This document shows, piece after piece, positions 1 through 11,600 of a stretch of 64,000 nt of DNA; the first letter of the stretch is position 1; each line of letters begins with the position of its first letter. This DNA comes from Siphonodentalium dalli (lineage: Eukaryota > Mollusca > Scaphopoda > Gadilida > Siphonodentaliidae): NCBI GenBank assembly GCA_032622095.1, contig CP136067.1, positions 51,311,899-51,375,898 of the forward strand. The letters are read 5' to 3'. Under the pieces are notes generated by a model. The model had not been told where the DNA came from and searched no databases. It worked only from the letters and a program-made list of their open reading frames with translations. A program made the position numbers and the translations under genes.

Positions 1-130
1 AATCGTCATCAATATTATCATCATCGTCGTCGTCATTTCCATGCATTGTCTCCATCACTATCGCTAACGTCATCAACGTTCATTTAGTCATCTAATCATC
101 TTCATCGTCTTCATTCATTCATCATCGTTC
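1..130. repeat. Degenerate CAT/CGT trinucleotide repeat (LINE tail)
   Basis: The stretch is dominated by ATC/CAT/CGT triplets. Read on the minus strand it is GAT/GAC-rich and lies directly 3' of the decayed minus-strand LINE that follows. A comparable GAT/GAC-rich tail follows the plus-strand LINE end near 48755-48876, so I interpret it as the 3' tail of that LINE copy. Confidence 0.6.
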
Positions 131-139
131 TGTCACATG

Positions 140-1450
140 TCATACATATTGTTAAACGTTTCTGCATTGCCGAGTTTTCGCTACCGAGGAAAATATTATA
201 CGTGCTCAAGATGGTTCATGCCAAACGTGAGTCGGGGTATATCTCATTCTTAGATACAGGTATGTTGGACAAATCATCACAACGTGGTACTCGTCTTATG
301 TGTAGGTCCTGCATTTTTGACAAGCTGGGGATGTTTTATTTTTACTCCACCTCCCATGCGAACAGCGCAGTTTGTGATCACATGTTCTTAATCGTGATAG
401 TTCTTGGCCTAGGTCACGCGGGAAATTTGGCAAACGTGAATAATATACCAGTGTCCGTTAAAAGTCCATGTATAACTTACCGCGAGAGAAGTTGCACGTG
501 TCCCACCACCAAGTGTGAATAAAATTATCTTTGAATGTGCTCTCGATGGCCCCTTTTTCGTTCGTGAAATTTTCTGGCATGTCCATATACAGGTAACTCA
601 AACCGACTGAATACAATATTACTTTAACTGATAGAGGTTTTCACCATGTTAGTCCTACCCAGCTCCCACAATCTGACAAAAAGGAGATACAGTTCCCGTA
701 CTAGAGGCGAACACTTGCCGTTTAATATCCGGTTCCAAAATTGAGTCATTCTCATCTTGCATCTGACACTGACTGGGCACCTACCAATTTCTCCACAAAC
801 CATGAACGAAGGCGTGCTGATTTTCATTGTAAGAATATGTTTATACAATCTCCCGATTACTTAGTCTATTTTTGATGTATTTTCTATACCCCATATTTCA
901 CTTCCATATTGAAGAATCGTTAATAGGCCTTATAAGCAGGTTGCTGGTCAACTTTAGGTTGTTGATATTCCCTAAAAACCCATGCAGCGCCTTATTCCCA
1001 ATCACCGATATGGTTTTGTAAAAATCTGCCGGTGTAAAAGAACCCAATTCCGAGATAGCTGATAGTGTCACCATAATCTATTTTATTGCCATCTAGGAGC
1101 AAATCGTCAAAATATCCCTCTTGTTTACGGTTGCAGAAGAGAAATATTGATTTTGTTTTTTAAGTATTTACGCTTAGTTTCCACGACGATGTATAATGAC
1201 CAATATCACCCAGGGCCCTTTGCATACTGGCATGGTTGTCGGCAAACAAAACGGAATCATCACATACAACAAACATGATTCTGATATACACTCCAAGTTA
1301 CTGTATTTTGACATGATCGCTAAGAATTTCAAACCGTCGACAGAACAATCTTAGAGAAATGACTCCAGGTCGTTGAACAATAAAGGAGATATTATTATGA
1401 ACCATTGACCTGGCCGAGATTCCTGGGTGAGCCTGATTGTTTTCTTGCAC
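140..1450 (-). mobile_element. Decayed non-LTR retrotransposon (LINE) with reverse transcriptase and C-terminal domain
   Basis: Translating the minus strand gives LINE reverse transcriptase motifs broken by stops and frameshifts. Near 1340-1420 is SPLLFNDLESFL-like text (finger/palm region). Near 1240-1265 is CDDSVLFADN, a damaged form of the YADD active-site motif. Near 1050-1180 are SWKLSVNT and YLGIGF blocks. Around 650-800 is a GEIGRCPVSVRCKMRMTQFW block typical of the region after the RT. Around 270-420 is a C-terminal cysteine/histidine domain (RTCDHKLRCSHGRW followed by DEYHVVMICP). The order is collinear with a LINE on the minus strand. It is non-functional: there are several in-frame stops and the catalytic tetrad is altered. 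The family (CR1/Jockey/RTE-like) cannot be assigned safely by eye. Confidence 0.75.
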
Positions 1451-2376
1451 ACACATCCAGAGCATGACTATTCGCCATAACATATGATGTATTGGGCACA
1501 TTAAGATTCCGATAATGATCAGACCCCTGTTTATATACGACTCTCTTGGGTCTTATATGTCGATAATGGACTGCATGTGGTCTAATGTCCTATATATTTC
1601 CTTCTGTGCAGTTACATATGACAGTCAAAAGTACAAGACAATCACTCATCATGATGCATTGATCATTGACATTCATTAGCCATCATTCCATAAGTAATAC
1701 GTTATTAATTCTGTCTTGGACCATTATATACGAAGACAACCGTATTGCATTATATCATTTACAATATTCAACAAAACAAGCTTCGTTGACTTATGATGAA
1801 CTGCCACATTAAACATCACTGTTTCCCTCTTAGTTTTGATGTAGTTCCATCAGTCTATTTGAGAAGCCGACGATAATCAGATTTATATCTCTGGAACTCC
1901 GATTCAGACTAAATTTCTAGGATGACGGGGCTTTCCAAAAATGGAGCGCACGCCTAATGTAGTAATTGTTTGTGGGATGTAGTATTTAGTAGTATTTGTA
2001 AAAGCAACAGAGTGCGCAAAATAATCAGTAATAAATATCGTTGACTGATTAAAACTCAAATATAATGTCTCCCAGATTGTGAATTATGTATATGTCGCCT
2101 GTATTCTGTATTATAGGAATTGTTGTGGTTCGCTACGCATGGGGAAATAACGATTCATTAAGTTGTGTGTATAATTGTTGACTTTTTAAGAAACTGGTTT
2201 CCGCCTTGAAATGAGCTGTTGGTGCACAACCAATGAGATAGCGCCTGGTATGAGACATGAGCAGCATGACCAATGGAATCTCACCAATATATAGAAATTA
2301 ACTCTGTATCGAAGTCCCGTAGAGGTACATCTGATAAGATAACCGCCAGCTTTCTAAATAGAATGGTTATATATGC
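1451..2376. other. Intergenic, no feature seen
   Basis: AT-rich sequence without a convincing open frame, tandem repeat or RNA gene on either strand. It may be the further 5' decayed part of the LINE, but I could not find motifs. Confidence 0.5.
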
Positions 2377-2512
2377 ATGGCTTCAGTTAAGAAGTCAATG
2401 ATGGATGTGCTCCATGTAATTGAGAGACTATACCGTTGTGGTTCTATATGGCTTCAGTTGAGAAGTCAATATTGGATGTACTCTATGTAATCGAGAGATT
2501 ACTGTTGTGGTT
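2377..2512. repeat. Direct tandem duplication, ~66-70 bp unit
   Basis: ATGGCTTCAGTTAAGAAGTC at 2377 recurs as ATGGCTTCAGTTGAGAAGTC at about 2447. Both copies continue with matching TGGATGT..CTC.ATGTAAT.GAGAGA and end TGTTGTGGTT. There are two units with a few mismatches. The only open frame crossing it (minus, 2428-2778) is partly made of this duplication. Confidence 0.75.
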
Positions 2513-2778
2513 AACACACATATTAGACATGAGTGGTGAAACTCAAGACGAGACATGGCGCCTTCTAATGTTTGTTTTTTTTCTGATTCAGTTAACAGAT
2601 CTTCTCTAGGCGGCCCACAGGCAAACTGCACATGTTTACTCATTCCTTCAACAGTATATTCAGATACAGTAAATGTACCCGCTAAACTGATTTTGACCCG
2701 ACGAGCCGTGCCCTTGTATGGCCCGATATGAGACCACCGAAAAATATTTAACGATGCTTTTATATGCCGTATGTGCAA
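2428..2778 (-). other. Unassigned open frame, possible exon remnant
   Basis: A 116-codon minus-strand frame. The upstream two thirds reads like a normal soluble protein segment (mixed charged and hydrophobic residues, for example LTESEKKQTLEGAMSRLEF). The last ~30 codons are translated tandem duplication. No domain is recognised, and no flanking exon or convincing splice sites were found. It could be chance, a transposon fragment or a lost exon. Confidence 0.15.
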
Positions 2779-4062
2779 ACAACCACTATGACATACATGT
2801 AATGGGGAATGTTACATTTGCTTCCATGTTTTTGAGATTTGGAAAATTGTCTGCCGCTGTGAGAAATGTTCAGCATATATAGAATATGTATTTGAATAGC
2901 TACACGTACAGTTGTACTGTAAATTTACAGTGTTCATGAATCATTTATGCAAATTAAGAGTTATTAGGGGGAGATCACACAATGAATACCTTACAGCTAG
3001 TCGCATTATGTAACTCAACGTCAAATCGGTGTGAGTTATAACAATCCATCCGCCGGTTTTCGACATGCCCCGATTGCCAACCTGCAGCACTGTAATAATA
3101 ATGAAAACATACACAGACTAATCTGACATGCTGATAACATAAATTCTAAATTATACCTACATTAATTTCCTCCAGTACATGTCAGATGTTCATGATCATT
3201 CTCTCCGCACAGCGATATGTTAACGACCTAAAACAAAGCATATTTCCCCAAGCTCACAATTGGCCGGGCGAATTCGTCATCTCCAGTTTAAACATCTAAA
3301 CCCGGGTTTTAATCTACCTGAAGGACTTGTTAAACCGATGTATAAGGGTTCGTTTGTGGTCGTTTGACAAGTTGACTGACAGCTTTATTCAGTGAGCGAA
3401 CAGCTGTTACATAATGGGGTATGTCAACAACCTGGCCCGATGTGATGGTCTAGTGGTAAGTGATGAGTGAAGAGTAGATCGAACACATGATGATTTCTTT
3501 ATTTGATACAGCATAAATATATTGACATGTAACACGTATTGTAACATATATATGGAGACCAGTAAGACTTAGTGTATTATAGCTATACCGTATGGTGAAC
3601 ATCCACACGCAATACGGAGCGATGCTCGATCTCCGGACCTCCTTTCTCAGAACTCCACCTCGGTTTATATACCCACTCATGACTCGCTGTCAATTTACTA
3701 CATGCAGTTGGTACACTATGTGGGCTGACCTTTGTCTGATTTGATGTGTCTTACATAATTCTTGCTCCTTTGTGGCTTTTTACCAATTACTTCTGTAATT
3801 TGACTTATTCAATCGGGGTCGATATTGGTTCAAAGTTCCAGTCTAAGAAATATCGAGATAAATTCCATGCGAACAGGGGTGTTACTGGTAGGTGGTGTAT
3901 AGTATGTATCACAGCATACACTGAGACTACCCAGTGATACGGCGGACAACAAACAATCTAACATAACGGATATCAATACGTGGATTGCACGGCGTGTGCG
4001 CGCTTGTCATCGACACAAAATTGATCATGACACTAAAAGTACCTATATGTCTTATATATAGA
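2779..4062. other. Intergenic, no gene seen
   Basis: AT-rich. At 3438-3455 a GATGGTCTAGTGGTAAGTG string resembles a tRNA A-box, but no proper B-box follows at tRNA spacing. The stretch 3730-3935 reads like an old interspersed repeat (CTCCTTTGTGGCTTTTTACC and GAACAGGGGTGTTACTGGTAGG), but no second copy was found here to prove it. Confidence 0.4.
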
Positions 4063-5395
4063 ACTAGCAGGTGGACCCGACTTCGTCCGGGCTGTTTCCC
4101 CTCTGCTTTTCGGCGAATTGCGCGATTCGACCATGAATTGTCTATTTTGAAGGTCAAGGTCAGGTGGGGTCACGATTTGACCCGTCGAAAACCCTGCCGT
4201 CCGGGCTGTTTCCCCTCTGCTTTTCGGCGAATTGCAGTTGGACCCGACTTCGTCCGGGCTGATTCCCCTCTGCTTTTCGGCGAATTGCGCGACTTGATCT
4301 TGAATTGTCCATTTTGAAGGTCAAGGTCAGGTGGGGTCACGATTTGACCCGTCCAAAACACTGCCCGGACAAAAGTACCCGACAAAAGTACCCGTCGAAA
4401 TCCATCCGGTTTTACCCGATTTGACATTGAATTGGTCCGGGCTGTTTCCCCTCTGCTTTTCGGCGAATTGCGCGATTCGACCTGGAATTGTCTATTTTGA
4501 AGGTCAAGGTCAGGTGTGGTCACGATTTGACCCGTCGAAAACACTGCCGTCCGGGCTGTTTCCCCTCTGCTTTTCGGCGAATTGCAGTTGGACCCGACTT
4601 CGTCCGGGCTGTTTCCCCTCTGCTTTTCGGCGAATTGCACGATTTGACCTTGAATTGTCCATTTTGAAGGTCAAGGTCAGGTGGGGTCACGATTTGACCC
4701 GTCCAAAACACCGCCCGGACAAAAGTACCCGTCGAAATCCATCCGGTTTTACCCGATTTGACCTCGAATTGATAATTTTGAAGGTCAAGGTCAGGTCGGG
4801 GTCACGATTTGACCCGTCCAAAACACTCAGTGGACAAAAGTAACCCTATGTATAAAATTGCGTCGAAATCCCATAAAAATTCGCGATTTGACCTTGAATT
4901 GACCAGATTTCAAGGTCAAGGTCACGTCGCACGGGCAAACAAATAGGCTTACCACACTCCCCATACGAAAGTATCCATAGACACTAATTTTCATCGAAAT
5001 CCCGTGATACTCGGGCGTTTGACCACGGGCAAATGAATAGGCTTATGAGACTCCCCATACGAAAGTATCCCTAGACACTAATTTTCATAAATCCCGTAAA
5101 TCTCGACCCGATTTCAATGTCACGTCGCACGGGTACATTAATAGGCCTATGTCACTCCCCGGTCGAAAGTACCCCCACATACCAAGTTTCATCGAAATCC
5201 CGTGATATTCGGGCGTTTGACCTTGAAATTACCCGATTTCAAGGTCAAGGTCACGTCGCACGGACAAATTAATATGCATATGTCACCCCCCGGCCGAAAG
5301 TACCCCCACACACCAAGTTTCATCGAAGACACACACACACACAGACAGATCTTCCAAAAATATATAATAGATAGAACAGAATGGTTTTATTAACC
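4063..5395. repeat. GC-rich complex tandem array with TCAAGGTCA-containing units
   Basis: Modules such as GACCCGACTTCGTCCGGGC, CCCCTCTGCTTTTCGGCGAA, TTGAAGGTCAAGGTCAGG and GGTCACGATTTGACCCGTC recur. A higher-order period of exactly 350 bp is visible: CCGTCCGGGCTG blocks begin at 4197 and 4547, and GGGCTGTTTCCCC blocks at 4088 and 4438. From ~4850 the units diverge (AAATCCCGTGATA.TCGGGCG, GGGCAAA.TAATAGGC). The array ends in an ACACAC run (5327-5345) and a TATATAATAGATAG tail. The head ACTAGCAGGTGGACCCGACT matches the short relative at 29701. Open frames in several phases on both strands result from repeat structure and are not genes. Confidence 0.9.
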
Positions 5396-6580
5396 AAACT
5401 AATGGACCGCTTGCCAACCGGTTCGCCTATAACTGGGATGGGCCCTTTGTGGCCGAATCCTATTGTAATGATTAATATTATGACTTATCGGGCAAGAGTT
5501 GGTATGTTCTATAAACGTGCAGTAAGTACAAAGGGAAAGAAACTAAATGTGTTCCCTTAGCCTCTTGTCATTCCATGCAGAGATGTTCTCTGTCGATATA
5601 ACGCTACTGACCGCTTTAGGTATGAACTGCATGTATTGTTTAGCACGACGATGTCGAGATACTACTGCTAAACCAGGTCTGACATAGGGGAAATATAATA
5701 TGACGTATCAGTCTCTTGGACCTCTTGTCTGGAGTTTAAAATATGATGCTATCTGTCAAACGGCTGTTTAAGCCGAGGGTTTACTTTAATGATTAATGCA
5801 GCCACATGAATTGGTGTCCTGCAGTGCATGCAGGTCGCATGTGACGATAGTGCGTGCGCTTCGTCTGTGGTGTCACTAGCCGTCTATATATGTTAGGGCC
5901 CGGATCCTCAGTTGTTAAGGTGCATCATGCACTAGGCCAACATAATGCCACACATAAATGGCTAGGCTGGTTAGATTCCCAAATAAGCACATGTTTGTGG
6001 ACCAACCACGGGGAACCACCTACCTCGTCTATCTAGGCAAGTCTGTCCGTTGTTGTTGACTTATATATGCGCATTGTAGTGACGTCACGATGAAATTCGT
6101 GGTCTTTCTGCCGCCCACAGAACTAACAACATCGTGATATGTCCCAGCGGCTGAAATGACGATACACACACATAAACCAAACCAACGGAGTTGTATTTAG
6201 TTGGTACATAGCTGAATTTATTACATGATCCTACCTTATTCCATTCAATAAATGCATTCTATAAATTGTGATATAAAACGTTCGTTTAATAACAGGAAAT
6301 AGTGGCTGGTGACCTTTGAATTCCAGTTTGTCGTCTGTTTACACATTCCGTACGCTACATGTACGTCTCAAAATACTTCCAATATTTTTCTAACAAACTA
6401 TAATTAATGAATAGTTTGAAAGTTATGCCATTAAATATACGCCACTAAATACGTTAAAGAGTCTTGATTTATCTTGGGACTATTTCTTTACGCGGGCAAA
6501 CAACGTATGTGAAACGTCATCGCATGCCTTATAGAAGCCGATGTTAGTTTCGAGGTTTTGGATAATGTAATAAATAAAAT
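5396..6580. other. Intergenic, no feature seen
   Basis: No coding frame, RNA gene or clear repeat could be supported. The 60-codon frame near 5854 shows no protein-like composition. Confidence 0.5.
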
Positions 6581-6681
6581 CTACAACTCGTCCCCAGTTT
6601 ATAGCGGAATTTACAAAACTCGTCCAGTGAATTACTGGACTCGTTTTGTAAATTCCGCTATAAACTGGTGGCGAGTTGTAG
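6581..6681. repeat. 47-bp inverted repeat with 7-nt loop (strong hairpin)
   Basis: Arm 6581-6627 begins CTACAACTCG and ends CTCGTCCAG. Arm 6635-6681 is its reverse complement at 43 of 47 positions. The loop is TGAATTA (6628-6634). It may be a small foldback element or, if transcribed, a miRNA-like precursor. No second copy was noticed in the window. Confidence 0.9.
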
Positions 6682-8699
6682 ATCCTCTATTTATAATACA
6701 TGTGCATGTATGTGTATTTATTATATACGTGCGTTTGTTTGTGAAACACATGGGTTTTCGTGGGATACTAATCAGTACCCCAGATTGAATGATGGCTCAA
6801 ACCTGTCCCAGATTAATATTGTTCAACGAAGACATCAAAAAGTTTAGATGCTTTCCTGTCCGTAAACGTACGGCTATTTCATATAGCCTTTGACCTATAC
6901 GCCAGCAAAAATATAGTATAACTCAGGTGATTCCCATTACTATCGCGCTAGTTTGACCTGCGTATATGTAGTGACTTCGTGGATATAGACACGTTCTTAA
7001 TCGGAAATTGATTCAGATTCGTATCGTTGTTCAAAGAATATGTATGACATAAAACAGAAACAATATACATGTTTAAACAGCAAAATGATGTAAATATAAA
7101 ATGGTAAGTCTAGAACACAACAGGCCTCTTAATCAAGAATGAGAATCTTTTATCAAATGATTTGCGGGCGGCGCAGTGATATATTGCACCAGAGCTCAGC
7201 TCGACTGAAAGGTAAACATATGCGCCGCCGGCAACGCGTTTGAAAAAAGATTTGAGATAAGTTGTGTTTTGTATTTATTCCAAACCCATGTATTGGTTAA
7301 GTTCAACGCTTGAAAATGGCACTATGTTTATATTATAACTGCCATAATTGCGGTTTCTGTTGGATGAAAAATCGGTTATGTTTGGGCCGTCACCGGAAGC
7401 GGATCGTGTGTGCAGATACGCCATCGCAAGTAGCAACAGCGTCAAACCGGAAGTAGTTCCGACTTGTATGCAACACGTGCCATAAAACAATATCTATTCA
7501 CTGGTTGTGAATCCGTGGAATGCATGCGCCTCACACCAACGGTGGAATCATGATATGCAGGTATTCATTTGACCATACTGTATGTTCCGTGTGATTGGAG
7601 ATTTAGCCTTGAGACTAACTTTTAGCCTAGAGTATGTTTACGTATGTCGCGTTACTGTGTAGGTTGATGAATATATTTTATTTTATTGACATGCCCTGAT
7701 AAGCCTTACGGTGTGCTAACACATTTACATTATACAAATCATATTCAATGTTAGTACATCAGCACAAAAACAAACACAAACAAAACAAAAACTATCACAA
7801 AAGAAGCAAAACACAGTCTCATATCCAAATGCATGATCTAAGATTGAAAACAAAGGATCTTTTAGAATACCGATTTAGATTCCGCTCTCCATGAAATTGC
7901 CAAATTGAAATATTAACACAACAATTACCTTCCATCATACCATAGTAAACAACTAAAAGCGGTTCTTGAATTGTATATGTACATTGTTTGTTAACTATAT
8001 TGAATTTTTGGCAAACATGTACATGTACATGCACTACAATTTTGTTTATGGGTATTTCATTGAAATTTAACTTTTTTTCTAATTATTCTGACGATTTTCG
8101 TTCCATTGATATATATGTGTTATACTAACACATTTACTAAATTAAATTTACTAAACGATTCAGGGATTTCGCGTAATTACTAATTTCACTGATTTACTGT
8201 AACATATACACAATGTATTTGTATCGATTCGTGTATCGCGACGAGTCTAGTTTCCTTGGCCATATAGCGACGAGTCGACATTGGTCGCCGACTCGCTATG
8301 TGGTCACGAAAACTTACCGAGGCTAAAACTACATTTTAAGTTTATTGGATTTGTGTCCGACGATTAGCGTTATTGAGTAAATTCTCCCAACCTACAAGTA
8401 ACTGCTAAATTCTCCCAGTAGTTGCCGCGCATATGTCTAACGGAAATTGAATTAAATGGACAAAATCTCTTACACTTGAGTGTTTTACATAATTAAATAA
8501 TAAATAGTCAACAACTATATATTAGTTAGTACCTGATGTTTTAACATATTACCCACGATGGGAGGCGATCAAATACTATTTTTTTTATAGTGCGCAAGAA
8601 TATACCGTTGTACTGTTGTTTTTATAATGCACGCGATTGCATGTAACGTCAGTTCATTCATGATTTTGAACAGCAAAGGACGTCACGGTCGCCTTAGGC
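6682..8699. other. Intergenic, AT-rich; one imperfect palindrome
   Basis: No gene supported. Around 8251-8315 an imperfect palindrome (CATATAGCGACGAGTCG against CGACTCGCTATGTGG) surrounds a short loop. A polypurine, CAAA-rich run lies at ~7760-7815. Otherwise nothing is recognised. Confidence 0.5.
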
Positions 8700-11600
8700 C
8701 AGGAAAAAAATGGAGATAGGTGTCGCCTCGAGAGGGAATTTATGACATCTACATTTTTGGTTAGCGTAAATACCTAAATTTCCGAATCCATATGTTGGAT
8801 TTGTCAGGTAGGCGGACTGTTTTCTCACCGCGTGGTTTTATTCAGGCACCCGATGAAAAATCGGGCATTTTTTAAATAAAGCCGACATATTTTCACACTT
8901 TTCGAGAAGAGATATTCCTTCAAGTTTGTTACACAAGAAAGGGGCGATGACCAGCGTAGTGTAGCACATTCGATCATTGAAAATCAGAAAGACAGTAATG
9001 ACGTCATGTGACATCAGCATATTATTAGGGTGAGAAGAATATGACGAGTCACCCAAAGCGTTGTCTTTCGTTTCTTATAAAACCTAACGTAACAGGGTTA
9101 TGCCAAATGATTTGCTATGATAGGAAACTACTGCCAATTAGCTGTTGGTTGTATTATTGTTTATCAAAGGCAGAAAAATCAACCTTCCCCCAAAACCTAA
9201 GAGGCGCCAGGCTGTGGTATAAGGCACACGGAACGCACGATTACTTGCCAAATGGTATACTTAACACAACGGCCGATGGAAGTCTGTTAGGGCATTGTAT
9301 AATATATATGTTTCGATCTACAAACTTGAACATTAATGTAACAATATTATAAAATATCGAAATTTTAGATTTTTTCCCCAAAAAAATAAATATAAAATGC
9401 ATGTTTTCATCCACAGGAAGGCAAAACAGAATACAATGTAGTAAGATCGAGTTAATTGGTGTATACCGCAATTTCATTCCGTCTTGGATTAAAAAATGAC
9501 CTACTATCCTCAAGATGGCTGCCAATATGGTGGCCGGTATATAGGTAGAAATTGTGAAATATGTAAGAACACACTATCACTTGCTTAAATGGCTTAACTA
9601 ACACAATGACCGTTGATAAACTTATAAACTATGGTTCTTTTTGTCATCGTCTCGGTACAGGATACAGTGTGCGGAGATATTTGGTGTGTATGGTAATTCC
9701 CTGTTTTTGGATTAGAAAATGGCTTAATAGCCGCAGGATGGCTGCTAATACGGTGGTCAATATAATGGTGAAATATGCCATGTTTCGCTTAATAGCCATC
9801 ATCATCGCCATACAGTGTCTCCTACAACCCAATGCATTATTATATGCATTGTATCGTGTTATTCTGGGTCATAACGTAATAATAATTATGCGCAATTCCA
9901 TTTAAAATGGCTACAAGGATGGTGCCAAGGATGGACGGATATTGAATTCATGAGCATCGATGCTCAAGTAATCCGTGTTGCTTGAAATCTGTGGCAATTT
10001 GAGCAATATATTTGCATAGGAACAGGATTGTTACACGTTAATCAAAGAATCGAGTAACAGTAATACATTGAATGCCGGTTTGTTATTTATGCATAATACA
10101 TAATTAATATGAAATTACTTAAACCCGCCACTAGAAGGTGATTCTTTCTCAATGTATATTGTTCCGCGTGCTATCAAATATGATGGTACATATGAGGTGG
10201 ATAAGTCGTGGATACCATCATCGCAGTCTGGGTTAGACGAGGTTGGTGCGGTTCGCACTCTGACATGATTGGGCGAAAATCTAGACCGATTTTAAGCTAG
10301 ATGTGAGTTGAGAAACATATCAGTGTGCCATACTATGCAATCAGCAACAACAAGAAAATAATGTTTATTGGGAAATACTTCGCCACCCGATTCAAAGAAC
10401 ATATATTAATTGAGCACGAATTAATGCAAAATTTGTCACTCCTCTTACTCGTGGGCACCCATCTGGTTGACACTTTTAATAGAACTGGCCACCGTTGCGT
10501 CCTTGTATTGCAAAATGCAATGAATATGATAACACTCTGGGTGTTTTTTAAGACATTTCATTGTGGTAATGGTGGTGTTAATTTCCATCCATAAACCCGC
10601 TGTCAAAAATAGGTTTTCGAATATTTTTGGATAACAATACGTAAATTTGATCAAAAATTTGGACCAGGAGGTGCATTGTATGATATTTTCACTTAAATAT
10701 TCTAGTAGGTGGATCGGGATCGGGAGTTCTACAATCAGTTGCTGTGGTCAAATTCTACTATACACGCCGATGCGCAGTGTATTTTTATCTTTTATAATTC
10801 GACTGTATGTTTTGGTCGAAATTATAGTGACATACGTTCAACCTGCTATATATTAGCCCAGTTTCTAGCTCTGCGTGTTATGATTTTCCACCAAACATTT
10901 CTCTTAGAACTGTAACGTCAAACATGACGTCACTATTGAACGGCGACCCCTTTTCATTGCCTTTTTGGCAAAAATATTTCAGTTAAGACTTATTTTTGTT
11001 CTATCTTAAATATAATTCAGTATAGCATAGTAGGGAGTCATTATATGTCTCTTTCTTCATTCTATAGCATGACATTAACCAATGCCCGTGTGGTTTGACT
11101 TCTGAAAGTTTGAGGCATTGGCAGCATTTCACTGATTGTACCACATTTGTTTGTGGTACAATTCAGAATATCTAGAATTGTACCACAAAACGACGGTCGT
11201 GTCTCCATGGGAATACAGGATACTGACCAATCAGGACGAACCTTGTATGTAGGTTTAGGCAAGGTCTAATAATAATGTAGCAATTTAGCAACGACCGCTC
11301 TGTTAGTTAAGTCCTTTTGGCAAGTAATCGTGCGTTTTTACAGATTTCACAATTTCCACAAATATATCGGCCACCATATTGGCAGCCATCTTGGGGTTAG
11401 TATGCCATTTTTTAAACCAAGACGAAACAAAATGATCGTATACATCCATTACCTCTACCCTTTCTACACTATTTTCAGTTTTACCTTCCGGGAAGATGAC
11501 AAATTGCGTTTTAGATTATTTTTTTGGGGAACAAAATCTAATTTTTTTTTTAATTCGAGTCAGGATGTACATTATGTAATATTTCTACTTTAATGTTCGA

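Noticed and set aside
3438-3530. tRNA or SINE candidate starting GATGGTCTAGTGGTAAGTG
   Set aside because: The A-box is good, but the B-box position reads GATCGAACAC and no acceptor stem can be formed.
3985-4843. Open frames of 110-170 codons on both strands in the GC-rich array
   Set aside because: They are translations of the same tandem units in several phases (repeating phrases such as PLCFSANCA or NSPKSRGET) and are open on opposite strands at once, as expected for a repeat without stops rather than a gene.
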